Part shown: positions 43,238 to 54,256 of the stretch, piece by piece
Numbering within the stretch: position 1 is the stretch's first letter
Layout: every line of letters starts with the position of its first letter
NCBI GenBank assembly: GCA_016795325.1
Contig: JAEUHY010000015.1
Coordinates: 372,001-436,000, forward strand
DNA length: 64,000 nucleotides
From: Planctomycetota bacterium
GTDB lineage: Bacteria; Planctomycetota; UBA1135; GCA-002686595
Direction: 5' to 3'
Program-made: the position numbers and the translations under genes
The notes under the pieces: generated by a model
Told to the model about the DNA's origin: nothing
Database searches by the model: none
The model's input: the letters and a program-made list of their open reading frames with translations, nothing else

Positions 43238-44416
43238 ATGGGCTCCTACGCGAACTTCCGCCAGCTGGACTACTTCCAACTCGATGACCAGTTCTCGGAA
43301 GACGAGCTGATGGTGCGCGACACGGTGCGTTCGTGGGTCACCGAGCGCTACCTGCCGCTCGCCATGGAGCACTTCGAGAACGGCACGTTCCCGATGGAAC
43401 TGGTGCCCGAGCTCGCCGAGCTGGGCGTGTTCGGACCGACGACGCCGACGGAGTACGGCGGCGCCGGGCTCAACAGCGTCGCCTACGGCCTGATCTGCCA
43501 GGAACTCGAGCGCGGCGACAGCGGCCTGCGCTCGTTCGTGTCGGTGCAGGGCTCGCTGGTGATGTACCCGATCTTCGCCTACGGCTCCGAGGAGCAGAAG
43601 CGGCGCTGGCTGCCGCTCCTCGCCTCCGGCAAGGCCATCGGCTGCTTCGGCCTCACCGAGCCGGACTTCGGTTCGAACCCCGGCGGCATGCTGACGACCG
43701 CCGTGAAGAAGGGCGACGAGTGGGTGCTCAACGGCCGCAAGATGTGGATCACCAACGGCACGGTCAGCGACGTCGCCGTGGTCTGGGCGCGCGCCGCCGA
43801 CGGCGTGCGTGGCTTCCTGGTCGAGAAGGGCGCTCCCGGCTTCAGCGCGCCCGAGCAGAAGCACAAGTTCAGCTTGCGCGCTTCGATCACGAGCGAACTC
43901 GTGCTCCAGGACGTCGTCGTCAAGGACAGCGCGCGGCTGCCCAACGGCAACGGCCTCAAGGCGCCGCTCGGCTGCCTCACGCAAGCGCGCTACGGCATCG
44001 CCTGGGGCGGGCTCGGCGCCGCCTACGCCTGCTTCGACGAAGCGCTGCAGTACACCAAGGCGCGCATCGTGTTCGACAAGCCGGTCGCGGCCTACCAGAT
44101 CCCGCAGAAGAAGCTCGCCGACATGGCGACGCAGATCACGATGGGGCAGATGCTCGCGCTGCGTCTGGGGCGCTTGAAGGATTCGGGCAAGATGACGCCG
44201 TCGCACGTGTCGATGGCCAAGCGCAACAACGTGGCGATGGCGCTCGACGTCTCGCGCGTGTGCCGCGACATGCTCGGCGCCAACGGCATCAGCCTCGAGT
44301 ACCAGGTCGGCCGTCACCTGTGCAACCTAGAGAGCGTGATCACCTACGAAGGCACGCACGACATCCACACGCTCGCGGTCGGTCAGGAACTGACCGGCAT
44401 CGCGGCCTTCCGCTGA
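43238..44416 (+). CDS. gcdH: Glutaryl-CoA dehydrogenase (acyl-CoA dehydrogenase family)
   Basis: This 392-residue flavoenzyme oxidises and decarboxylates glutaryl-CoA to crotonyl-CoA, in lysine/tryptophan breakdown. Diagnostic stretches resemble GCDH: SVQGSLVMYPIFAYGSEEQK, GCFGLTEPDFGSNPGGM, CLTQARYGIAWGGLGAA, RDMLGANGIS and YEGTHDIHTLAVGQELTG, where the Glu in YEGTHD is the catalytic base. Length matches. It starts divergently from metG. The peptidase-like gene follows by 19 bases. A general short-chain acyl-CoA dehydrogenase is the alternative. Confidence 0.88.
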   Translation: MGSYANFRQLDYFQLDDQFSEDELMVRDTVRSWVTERYLPLAMEHFENGTFPMELVPELAELGVFGPTTPTEYGGAGLNSVAYGLICQELERGDSGLRSFVSVQGSLVMYPIFAYGSEEQKRRWLPLLASGKAIGCFGLTEPDFGSNPGGMLTTAVKKGDEWVLNGRKMWITNGTVSDVAVVWARAADGVRGFLVEKGAPGFSAPEQKHKFSLRASITSELVLQDVVVKDSARLPNGNGLKAPLGCLTQARYGIAWGGLGAAYACFDEALQYTKARIVFDKPVAAYQIPQKKLADMATQITMGQMLALRLGRLKDSGKMTPSHVSMAKRNNVAMALDVSRVCRDMLGANGISLEYQVGRHLCNLESVITYEGTHDIHTLAVGQELTGIAAFR

Positions 44417-44435
44417 GCGTGGGGAGCGCGGCCAA

Positions 44436-47400
44436 GTGGAGCGCCGCCGCTGGATTTCTCGGCTGAATCTGCTCGGCGCAGCCGCGGCGGTTCCGCTGGC
44501 TTTGGCGCGCCTGGGGCTAGCGGCGCTCGCGTTGGCGAGTGCTGCCGAGGCGCGCGCGTCGTCACCTGCGGCGCGCGCTGTCGAGCTCCGAAGCGAGCTC
44601 CAGGGTGAACCCCAGGGTGAACCCAAGAAGGAAGCTGCGCGCGCCGCGCCCCAGGCGGCGCTCGACGCCGCGCGGCGAGCGCTCGAACGCGGCGCGTTGG
44701 CCGAATGCGGCGCACACGCCCGCGCGGCGCTCGCCGTCGACCCGCGCAGCGAAGCGGCGTACGCGCTGCTGCTCGCAGCGTGCGGAACCGACCTCGATGC
44801 GCGCACGTGGTGGAGCTACGAACTCGCCGCCGCTCTCGTCGACGGACGCGGCGAGCTCAAACTCGCACCGCAGACGCAGGCCCTGCTGCCCGAGGGCAAT
44901 CCTCACGTCGCCGCGCTCGCGCGGGCGCGCGCCGCCGCTGTCGAGGAGCTGCTCGAACTGTCTGCCGCGGCGCGCAAGGAGTGCGACAAGGACGCCGAGC
45001 GCGGCGTTGTGGCGGCGTGGGCCGCGGGGCTCGCGCGCGAGATCGCCTACGCCTCGCCCGCGTTGCACGAAGTGGCGCGCGACGCCGCGCCGCTCGGGGT
45101 GCCTCCTTCGAGCGCCGCGCAGCGCGAGACGATCGAAGCCCTCGCGCGCAAACTGGCCGCGCTCCAGGCCGCCGGTCAGCACGCAGCGGCGATCGAGTTC
45201 GCGCTGGTGCTGCGCGGATTGGGCGCCCAAGCCGCCTTCGAGGACCTCGAGGGACCGCCGGCGTCGCCGAAGTTCCGGCCGGCGTTCGAAGCTGGCGGCG
45301 CCGCGCTCGAACGAGCGCGGGCTGCGCTCGCCAAGAGCAAGCAGCCCTTGACGGTGGAAGAGCTCGCCGCGATGGACGCCGACCTCCGCGACGCGTTCAC
45401 GCGCGAGCACGCGAGCTTCGCGAACCCCGGCATCGCGCTTTCGCCGCAGGGCTGGTACCGCATCGAAACCAACTGCGGGCACGCGACCTTGCTCGGCGCG
45501 GCCGAGACGGTCGAGGCGCACCACGCTCGCCTCGCGCGCTGGTACGGCTCGGATCCGTTCGTCGGGCGACCAGGCGTGGTGCGCGTCGTGCCCGAGTCGC
45601 ACGGACTCGAATCCGAGGGAGCGCCCTTCTGGTGGGCCGGCGGCTTCCAAGGCGGCGACACGACGACGTTGCGCTTCGCATGCAGTTCGATCTCCGAACT
45701 CGGGCGCGGTCTGACGCACGAGTTGACGCACCGCTTCGACGGCGTGCTCCACCCGGGCATTCCTGCGTGGCTCGCCGAAGGGCGCGCGGTGTGGACCGCT
45801 GCTGCCTACGCGCAGGATGACGACGAGGAGTTCGTCGCGCGCCACGCGTCGTTCGGCACGCTCGACGACGCGCGCTTCCGCGGCTACGGCGGGCGCGAGA
45901 AGCTCGAGCAACTCGTCGCGGGGACGATCGAGGACTACCGCGACAACTACGTCGCCGGCTACGCGTTGTTCGTGTTCCTCGCGACCTGGCACGACGAGGG
46001 CGCGCCGCCGAAGTACGCCGAGCAACTCGCCAAGTACCAGACCTCGCGCCGCAGCGACAAACGTGCGCCGCTCGCGGCGTTCGTGGCGCACTTCTGCGAT
46101 GGAGCGGGCGGCCGTCCCAAGGACTTCGCGGCGTTCGCGGCGGAGTTCGACGCCTTCATCAGCGGGTTCTACTGGCGCGACCGCAAGCCCTTCACGCAGC
46201 GCTACCTCGAGTCGCCCGGGCCGTCGAGCGCGACTCCGACGGTGCTCGACGAACCGACCTGGGTCTGGTCGCGCGCTCGCGCCGAGCCGTGGTTCGGTCA
46301 AGACCAAGCGCGTGAAGCTGCGCGCCTGCTGCTGCGGGAACGAGACGCGCGAGGTGCAGCGGCTGCGTATCTGTGGTCGCTCTCGGTCGACGAACCCTCG
46401 AGCGAGGTGGAGCGGTTGCTCGCTGAACTGCTGCCGACTGTGGGCAAACGGGGCTCGGCCTGGATTCTCGGTCGAGCCGCAGCGCTGCGCGACGGCGAGG
46501 CGGACTTCGAGGCCGACTCCGAGCAGCACTTGCGCCGGCCGGCGAAGGCCAAGGCGTGGCTCGCCGCACTCGCTGCGGCGGCGACGCACGCGCACGACAA
46601 CGGGTTGCACCGCACCGCGCACGCCTTGCTCGCGGACCACGACCGCGTTGCACGTAGGCTTGGGGCCGCGTCGCTTGCGCTCGCAGTCCCGCGACCGGCC
46701 GCGTCGAGCGAACTGGTTCCCTTCGACGCTCCGCCGCGCAACGGGTTGCGCCTGGGTTGGATCGAGGCGCGCCACACCGCCTTCGAGCGCCATCGTGTGG
46801 AGGGGCTGTGGTTCGTCGACGAACGCGAGCACCTGCACGTCGGACGCAACAAGCCGCGCACGGCGTCCGGCGTGGCCGATCGTGCGGCGCACCTCCACCA
46901 CGTGTTCGTGCGCTCGCGTTCGCCGCTCGAGGCGGGGCGCTATTCGATCCGCGCGCGCATCACGCCGACGACGAGCTTCGTGAGCGGCGCGCTGACGCTC
47001 GGCTACACGCGCCGCGACCGTTTCGTGACCGTCGACTTCAGCGGCGGCGACTACGACTACGCGGTGCTGGGCGACAAGGAGGAGGCGTCCGAGCTCGAGT
47101 CGATCGGCTGGGGGCTGCACGGCAGCTTCGAGCGCGACGGCGGGCTGGGTGGTTCCGTCGCCGGCGGCCAGCACGGGTTCGGCAAGGTGGTCTCCAGCTT
47201 CGAGCTCGAAGTGCTCGTCGACGGCGCGCTCGTGCATCTGTTGATCGACGGAGAACGGGTCGGGACGTACCACACGCCGACCGGCGTCGAGGTCGCGGGC
47301 TACTTCGGCTTCGGCGTGTCGATGGGGGACTACCGCGTGTCCGAGCTCGAGCTGCGCCGGCTCGACCGCAGCGCCCCCGGCGCACTGCGCTCGGCGAAGG

Positions 47401-47930
47401 GCGAACTGGCCGCGATCGAGAGCTGGGATCTGGGCCAGCCGCGGCGCTCCTCGTTCCTGCAGCTCGTCAACCGCAGCGTGCGCGGCGTTCCGAGCCACGC
47501 GCGCGGTGCGCTGCTCCTCGCGCTGCCGGCGCTCGAGGGCGACGACGCGGAGGCGCTCGAGCAACGGCGCGAGCGGATCGCGGAGTTCCAGCTGTTCCGC
47601 GAGCGTTATGGGCTCGCTTTGCCCGCGTACGTCATCGCGCCGGGGGCTGACGACGGGCAGCGCGCCGCTCTCGGCGCCGCGCTCGCCGCGCCGGGCAACG
47701 TCGCCTCGATTGCGCCTGCGCAGCTGCTCGACGTGTTTCCCTCGCGGGCGGCGGAGCACGACGAATTCCGCGCCCTGCGCAAGGCGGGCGAACTGGCGGC
47801 CGACGACGGCGCGAGCTGGCTCCTGTTCATCGACTCCGCGCGCGTGCTGCGCGTGGCCAGCGGCTTCCACAAGACCAAGCGGCTCGAGGGCTCGCTCGAG
47901 CGCTGGGTCGAGGTGTTCCGCAACCGCTGA
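44436..47930 (+). CDS. Multidomain secreted protein with HExxH peptidase-like domain
   Basis: The 1164-residue protein begins with a basic segment and a long hydrophobic stretch (a likely signal or anchor). A TPR-like region follows to about residue 330. A zinc-peptidase-like (peptidase MA-type) domain has GLTHELTHRFDG with HExxH at residues 428-432 and AWLAEG with a possible third ligand Glu448. Further on, about residues 800-980, a LamG/DUF1080-like beta-sandwich appears (RYSIRARITPTTSFVSGALTLGYTR), and the end (SWLLFIDSARVLRVASGF) resembles a redoxin-type tail. I cannot name a family for the whole. The GTG start has GGGGAG upstream; it follows gcdH closely, which is odd for such an unrelated product. 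Confidence 0.75.
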   Translation: MERRRWISRLNLLGAAAAVPLALARLGLAALALASAAEARASSPAARAVELRSELQGEPQGEPKKEAARAAPQAALDAARRALERGALAECGAHARAALAVDPRSEAAYALLLAACGTDLDARTWWSYELAAALVDGRGELKLAPQTQALLPEGNPHVAALARARAAAVEELLELSAAARKECDKDAERGVVAAWAAGLAREIAYASPALHEVARDAAPLGVPPSSAAQRETIEALARKLAALQAAGQHAAAIEFALVLRGLGAQAAFEDLEGPPASPKFRPAFEAGGAALERARAALAKSKQPLTVEELAAMDADLRDAFTREHASFANPGIALSPQGWYRIETNCGHATLLGAAETVEAHHARLARWYGSDPFVGRPGVVRVVPESHGLESEGAPFWWAGGFQGGDTTTLRFACSSISELGRGLTHELTHRFDGVLHPGIPAWLAEGRAVWTAAAYAQDDDEEFVARHASFGTLDDARFRGYGGREKLEQLVAGTIEDYRDNYVAGYALFVFLATWHDEGAPPKYAEQLAKYQTSRRSDKRAPLAAFVAHFCDGAGGRPKDFAAFAAEFDAFISGFYWRDRKPFTQRYLESPGPSSATPTVLDEPTWVWSRARAEPWFGQDQAREAARLLLRERDARGAAAAYLWSLSVDEPSSEVERLLAELLPTVGKRGSAWILGRAAALRDGEADFEADSEQHLRRPAKAKAWLAALAAAATHAHDNGLHRTAHALLADHDRVARRLGAASLALAVPRPAASSELVPFDAPPRNGLRLGWIEARHTAFERHRVEGLWFVDEREHLHVGRNKPRTASGVADRAAHLHHVFVRSRSPLEAGRYSIRARITPTTSFVSGALTLGYTRRDRFVTVDFSGGDYDYAVLGDKEEASELESIGWGLHGSFERDGGLGGSVAGGQHGFGKVVSSFELEVLVDGALVHLLIDGERVGTYHTPTGVEVAGYFGFGVSMGDYRVSELELRRLDRSAPGALRSAKGELAAIESWDLGQPRRSSFLQLVNRSVRGVPSHARGALLLALPALEGDDAEALEQRRERIAEFQLFRERYGLALPAYVIAPGADDGQRAALGAALAAPGNVASIAPAQLLDVFPSRAAEHDEFRALRKAGELAADDGASWLLFIDSARVLRVASGFHKTKRLEGSLERWVEVFRNR

Positions 47931-48067
47931 GCGCTGCCGGCGGCGCGCCCAGGATTCCGGCGCGCGACGGCTTCGCTTTTGGGGCCGCCGCCCCTCATCA
48001 GGGCCCCAGACGCCGAGCCTCCGGCTATTCTCGGCTCTTCTTCCCAGCTCTCCTTGTCGGCGCCCCC

Positions 48068-50641
48068 TTGTCGCACGCCTCGCCCACGCCCGATTCCGAC
48101 GCCGAACTCGACGCTTTGGTCGAGCGCTTCGTTCAGCAGCTCGAGGTCGAGGGACAGGTCGACCTCGAACGCTTTTGCTCGAGCGCTCCCAACGCGCTGC
48201 AGTCGGCCCTGCGGCAACGCTGCGCGGACGTGCTCGTGCTGCGCCGCGTGCTCCCGACGCCGGTCGCCGCGCAGGCGCCGCATCCGCCGGCCGCCGGGCA
48301 GACGCTCGGCGACTTCCGGCTGCTGTCGGAAGTCGGTCGCGGCGCGATGGGCGTGGTTTACCTCGCGCGTCAGGCCTCCTTGCAGCGCATGGTTGCGCTC
48401 AAGGTGCTCTATCCGCACCTGAGTGCAGTCGAGCGCTCCGTCGAGCGTTTTCGGCGCGAAGCGAAGTCCGCGGCTCGGCTGCGCCACCCGGGCATCTGCC
48501 CGGTGTTCGCCGTGGGCGAGGAGCGCGGGCTGCACTGGTTCGCGATGGAATTCGTCGACGGATCGAACCTCGGCGCCGAGCTCGAGCTCGTGCGGCGCCG
48601 CCGCGCCGAACAGCGCGCGCCCAGCGCCGAAGAACGGCTGGCCATCGATCCGTCGCGCAGTTACGAGGCGCAGATCGCCGAGCTGGTCGCCAGCGTCGCC
48701 GACGCGCTCGAGTACGCGCACGGCGAGGGCGTGGTGCACCGCGACGTGAAGCCGCAGAACATCCTCCTGGGCCGCGACGGGCGCGTGTTGCTCGTCGACT
48801 TCGGACTGGCCAAGGACAGCGAGGACCACGCGCTGTCCCAGACCGGCGAAGTCGCGGGCACGCCGTTCTACATGAGCCCCGAGCAAGCCGAGGGGCGTCG
48901 CAACGAGCTCGATCGGCGCAGCGACGTGTTCTCGCTCGGCGTCGTGCTGTACGAGTTGCTCACCCTGCGCCGTCCCTTCGAAGCGCAGACCTCGCAGGCG
49001 CTGCTGCTGCGCATCGCGACGGCGACGCCGGAGCCGCTGCGACGCCTCAATCCCGACGTGCCGCGCGACCTCGAGACGATCTGCCTGCACGCGCTCGAGA
49101 AGGCGCCGGCGGCGCGCTACGCAACGGCGCGCGAGCTGGCCGCGGACTTGCGCCGCTTCCTCGCGCACCAGTCCATCGTCGCGCGGCCGCCGTCGTCGGC
49201 GGAGCTCCTGCGGCGCAAGTTGTCGCGGCATCGCGCGCTGCTCGGCGGCGTGGCGGCGGCCGTGGTGCTCACCTCGGCTGGCGCATGGCTGCGTTCGGAT
49301 CTGCGCGCGCGGGAACGCGGCGACGAAGTCTGGACCAAGCTCGCCCAGGTGGACCTCGAGGGCGCGCTCGCTGCGAACGACGCCGCCACGCTGCGCAACG
49401 TGGTCGAGCTCGCGAGCGCGGCCGAACAGTCCGACGTCGCGTTGGACGTCGCTCGCCGCGCGAGCGCGCGCGCGATCCGCACCCGGGTGCGCGAGCACGT
49501 CGCGCCCCAGCTCGAGCGCGCGCTGCAGGCGATCGCACAGGTGCGCGAGCGCCAACGCCTCGAACTCGAGTCTGCGACTTGGCGCGAGTTCACCGTGCAG
49601 GCGGCCGACGAACGCGCGCTGCTGCAGCGTTCGTTCGACGGGCTGCGCCTCGCCGTGGTCGATCCCCAGGCGCCGTGGGGCGCTGCTGTCGAGGCCGCGC
49701 AACTCTCGGCGGCGTCGCCGCGCCTGAGCGTGACGTCGACGCGTCCTGGCTCGAGCGTGACGCTGCGCCGCATCACGCCGGCCGGGCTCGGGCCGCCGGT
49801 GAGCCTGGGCTCGGCGCCGATCGAAGCCTGGGCCGTGGAGCCGGGCGCGTACCGGGTGATCGTGCAGAGCGCCGACGGCGCCACGGCCGAGCACACGCGC
49901 GTGCTCGAACGACTCTTCTGGGACTACCGGATCGAGAGCCGTCCGCGCACGGACGCCGAGGTCGCGTCCGGCATGGTGTTCGTGCCGGCGGGCGAGGCGC
50001 GCGTTCGCCGCTTCGGTATGCGGGAAACCGAACTGGTCGACGCGCCGATCGACACGGCGTACTGGATCGATCGCACCGAGGTGTCGAACGCCGAGTACAA
50101 GCGCTTTGTGGAAGCGACCGGCTGCCCTGCTCCGCCGACGTGGCAGGGGGGCGAGTTCGCCGCGATTGCGGACCTGCCCGTGATGGGCATTCGCTGGGGC
50201 GAGGCGATCTTGTTCGCCGAGTGGTCCGGGAAACGTCTGCCGACGCTGCTCGAATGGCAAGTCGCTGCGCGCGGTCGCGAAGGCCGGCCGCTGCCGTGGG
50301 GCGATGCGCGTGAACTCGTGGCCGCGCAATCGAACGTGGCGAGCGGCCTGGCGAGTGCTTTCTCCGACTACCTGCGCCTCGCCGAGCCGGTCACGTCGCG
50401 TCCCGAGGCCGCCAGCCCGTTCGGCCTGCTGCACACGCTCGACAACGTGACGGAGTGGTGTGAAGGGTTCTCGGCCACGGGCCTCCAGAGCCAGTGGCTC
50501 AACTACGGCTATGCGCTTCGACTGGGCGGCTCCTACGTGAGCTCCGCCCAGGACGTTTCGCTCGCTCTGATCTCCAGCTCGGAGACCGACAAGTACTTCC
50601 ACAACACAGGGCTACGTTGCGCCCGCACCCACGCGCCTTGA
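48068..50641 (+). CDS. Membrane Ser/Thr protein kinase fused to an FGE/sulfatase-modifying-factor-like domain
   Basis: The 857-residue protein has an N-terminal helical region (1-75), then a Hanks kinase (82-370). The glycine loop is GRGAMGVVY, Lys112 matches VAIK, HRDVKPQN holds catalytic Asp226, and DFG is at 244-246. One membrane helix (about 389-407) follows. A coiled-coil and a PEGA-like region (about 552-615) come next. Residues 635-855 form an FGE-sulfatase domain: GMVFVPAGE, RLPTLLEWQVAARGREGRPLPWG, NVTEWCEGF, LRLGGSY, GLRCAR. FGE catalytic cysteines are not evident, so it is probably a sensor or binding domain. The TTG start is provisional. This fusion is seen in planctomycetes. Confidence 0.88.
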   Translation: MSHASPTPDSDAELDALVERFVQQLEVEGQVDLERFCSSAPNALQSALRQRCADVLVLRRVLPTPVAAQAPHPPAAGQTLGDFRLLSEVGRGAMGVVYLARQASLQRMVALKVLYPHLSAVERSVERFRREAKSAARLRHPGICPVFAVGEERGLHWFAMEFVDGSNLGAELELVRRRRAEQRAPSAEERLAIDPSRSYEAQIAELVASVADALEYAHGEGVVHRDVKPQNILLGRDGRVLLVDFGLAKDSEDHALSQTGEVAGTPFYMSPEQAEGRRNELDRRSDVFSLGVVLYELLTLRRPFEAQTSQALLLRIATATPEPLRRLNPDVPRDLETICLHALEKAPAARYATARELAADLRRFLAHQSIVARPPSSAELLRRKLSRHRALLGGVAAAVVLTSAGAWLRSDLRARERGDEVWTKLAQVDLEGALAANDAATLRNVVELASAAEQSDVALDVARRASARAIRTRVREHVAPQLERALQAIAQVRERQRLELESATWREFTVQAADERALLQRSFDGLRLAVVDPQAPWGAAVEAAQLSAASPRLSVTSTRPGSSVTLRRITPAGLGPPVSLGSAPIEAWAVEPGAYRVIVQSADGATAEHTRVLERLFWDYRIESRPRTDAEVASGMVFVPAGEARVRRFGMRETELVDAPIDTAYWIDRTEVSNAEYKRFVEATGCPAPPTWQGGEFAAIADLPVMGIRWGEAILFAEWSGKRLPTLLEWQVAARGREGRPLPWGDARELVAAQSNVASGLASAFSDYLRLAEPVTSRPEAASPFGLLHTLDNVTEWCEGFSATGLQSQWLNYGYALRLGGSYVSSAQDVSLALISSSETDKYFHNTGLRCARTHAP

Positions 50642-50707
50642 GCGCGCGCCCGCGGGGCGCCTGTGCGCTGCACAGGTTCGAGTCACCCAACCCACGAGGA
50701 TTCGCAT

Positions 50708-51157
50708 ATGTCCCACACGCTTGCGATTCGGCTGCGTCACCGCGACGCGGACAAGTACATGGCGCTCGCCATCGACGTGCGCAAGCAGGTCGAAGTTGCG
50801 CTGCTCGACCAGATCGCGCTCGTCGTCTCCACGGCGGTCCAGGACAGCTGGCTCGTCGGCGCCAATCTCCCGATCCAGACCACGACCGTGAACGGCGTCA
50901 CGTCCTACACGCTGACCTCCATCGACGCCCTGTTCCAGTGGGCCATCGATTCGCAGTTTCCCGCGGGCTTCTCGCTTTCTGCCGGGCTCGAGACCGCGTG
51001 CGCCCACTGCGACCCGGTGCACTGCGACCGCACCTTCCGCGCGCTCAACTCCAACGGGAACCCGTGGTCGGTGGAGGTGCTCGCCGTTCCGAGCGACTCG
51101 AACTCACTCGTCAAGGCCTTCGTGGGGCTCGAGTTCCGTTACCCCAGCCCGATCTGA
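50708..51157 (+). CDS. Conserved-looking hypothetical protein
   Basis: This 149-residue soluble protein has no signal peptide or membrane segment. It carries a cysteine-rich patch (ETACAHCDPVHCDRTFR) with four Cys/His-type residues close together, which might bind a metal. GAGG lies nine bases before the start codon. It follows the kinase gene by 66 bases on the same strand. I do not recognise the family. Confidence 0.7.
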   Translation: MSHTLAIRLRHRDADKYMALAIDVRKQVEVALLDQIALVVSTAVQDSWLVGANLPIQTTTVNGVTSYTLTSIDALFQWAIDSQFPAGFSLSAGLETACAHCDPVHCDRTFRALNSNGNPWSVEVLAVPSDSNSLVKAFVGLEFRYPSPI

Positions 51158-51227
51158 ACGACGCGCTGCAACAGGCGCGGCGCGTCGCCGAGATGGGCCG
51201 TGACGCGAAGGGCTTACCGCAGCTCGC

Positions 51228-52919
<1,692 letters not shown>

Positions 52920-53726
52920 TCACGCACCGTGGAGCGTGCTGCCCGCGCGCACGCGTTCCACGAACGCATCGTAATCGAGCGCCGTGTCGATTCCGAGCGG
53001 CGAGCGGCGTGCTTCGACGACGCGCATGCGTTCGCCCGCTTCCAGCCAGCGCAACTGCTCCAGGTTCTCGAGCCGCTCGAGCGCGCCGCGCGGCAAGCTC
53101 ACGAAGCGCGCCAGCGCGTCGGGCCGAAAGGCGTAGACGCCCAGGTGCCGACGCACGATCGAGCTCCAGGCCGGCGCGTCGTCGCGCGCGTACGCCGACG
53201 TGCTCTCACCGGCGCGGTAGGGCACGCACGAGCGCGAGAAGTACAGCGCGTCGCCGTTCGACGCGCGCACGACCTTCACGGCCTGCGGCGCGAGCGCCTG
53301 TTCGGCGGAATCGAGCGGCACGCACAGCGTCGCAGCGTTCACATCTTGCGCGGCGAACACGGCGACGAGCGCGTCCAAGTCCGACGGCTCGAGCTCGGGT
53401 TCGTCGCCCTGGACGTTCACGACCACGTCGCACGCCGTTCGGCCGAGCTTCTCCAGGGCCTCGAACACACGATCGCTGCCGCTGGGGTGGGTCGGAGAGG
53501 TCAACACGGCGCGAAATCCCGCTTGTTCGACGGCCTGCGCGATCTCCTCTGCGTCGGTGGCCACGACAACGCCCGCCAGCGACCTGGCCCGGGCGAGGTT
53601 TTCGGCGGTGTGCACGACCAGCGCCTTGCCCGTGCGTGCGAGCAGCATCTTGCGCGGCAGGCGCTGCGAGCCCAGCCGCGCGGGCACGATCGCCAGCGCG
53701 CGGACGGGGGCGCTCGCTCGGCTCAT
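52920..53726 (-). CDS. kdsB: 3-deoxy-D-manno-octulosonate cytidylyltransferase
   Basis: This 268-residue enzyme activates Kdo with CTP to CMP-Kdo for lipopolysaccharide core synthesis. IVPARLGSQRLPRKML is the nucleotide-binding start, VNVQGDEPELEPSDLD has the metal-binding Asp, and HLGVYAFR and LENLEQLRWLEAG are family landmarks. It overlaps the upstream lipoprotein gene by four bases. Its presence indicates Kdo-lipid A and so an outer membrane. Confidence 0.94.
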   Translation of the reverse strand: MSRASAPVRALAIVPARLGSQRLPRKMLLARTGKALVVHTAENLARARSLAGVVVATDAEEIAQAVEQAGFRAVLTSPTHPSGSDRVFEALEKLGRTACDVVVNVQGDEPELEPSDLDALVAVFAAQDVNAATLCVPLDSAEQALAPQAVKVVRASNGDALYFSRSCVPYRAGESTSAYARDDAPAWSSIVRRHLGVYAFRPDALARFVSLPRGALERLENLEQLRWLEAGERMRVVEARRSPLGIDTALDYDAFVERVRAGSTLHGA

Positions 53727-54256
53727 GGCCGCTTCTGTGCCGGCGTCGCCGCTTGGAACGGCGTCTCGCCCGGCTTCACGTCGACGACCTGCATCGAATA
53801 CACGCTGCCGTAGACCTCGAGGAACACGACCAGCATCTCGTCGAGCTTGCGCTTCTGCTCCGGCTTGGTCTGCGGCGGATAACCGAAGACGTAGCGCGGC
53901 TTGCCGCCTTCGACGAACTCGAGCGCCCAGGCCATTCCGTCGGAGCCCTGCGCCGGCGCGACGCCGTCGACAGCGAGTTCGTTGAACTCGTTGTCGCTCA
54001 GGAACTCCACGAAGCCGTCCATCACATCGCTGGGGAGCACCTTGGAGTTCGCATTTGCGCGCTTCTCCGAGTAGTGCTCGACACGCGAGCGCGTGGCTTC
54101 GTCGATGAGTTCGAAGAACTGGCCCTTGCGGTAACTGTGCAGCTTGATCCGGCGCTCGACTCCGGCCTCCGGCTTGGCGCGCGCGGGACCGGAACAGGCG
54201 CTGACTCCGACGGTGAGGCAGGCGAAAAGGGACAGGAGAGCGGTGCGTCGGAGCAT
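53723..54256 (-). CDS. Small lipoprotein of unknown function
   Basis: The 177-residue protein has a lipoprotein signal (LLSLFACLTVGVSAC, cysteine at about residue 21). The mature part is charged and helical-looking, without a motif I recognise. The start (54256) is set by the signal peptide. The stop overlaps the kdsB start (ATGA), so translation of kdsB may depend on it. It is the first gene of the run to pyrG and could be an envelope factor. Confidence 0.75.
   Translation of the reverse strand: MLRRTALLSLFACLTVGVSACSGPARAKPEAGVERRIKLHSYRKGQFFELIDEATRSRVEHYSEKRANANSKVLPSDVMDGFVEFLSDNEFNELAVDGVAPAQGSDGMAWALEFVEGGKPRYVFGYPPQTKPEQKRKLDEMLVVFLEVYGSVYSMQVVDVKPGETPFQAATPAQKRP

Noticed and set aside
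44602-44626. Short direct repeat CAGGGTGAACCC inside the peptidase-like gene
   Set aside because: Only two copies, in a low-complexity coding segment (QGEPQGEP); no sign of a mobile or regulatory element.
44562-47870. A 1102-residue open frame opposite the peptidase-like gene
   Set aside because: Composition is Arg/Glu/Val-rich noise, and the plus-strand frame has a signal segment and HExxH motif.
47606-50602. A 998-residue minus-strand frame opposite the kinase gene
   Set aside because: The plus-strand frame carries complete kinase and FGE-like motifs; the opposite one carries none.
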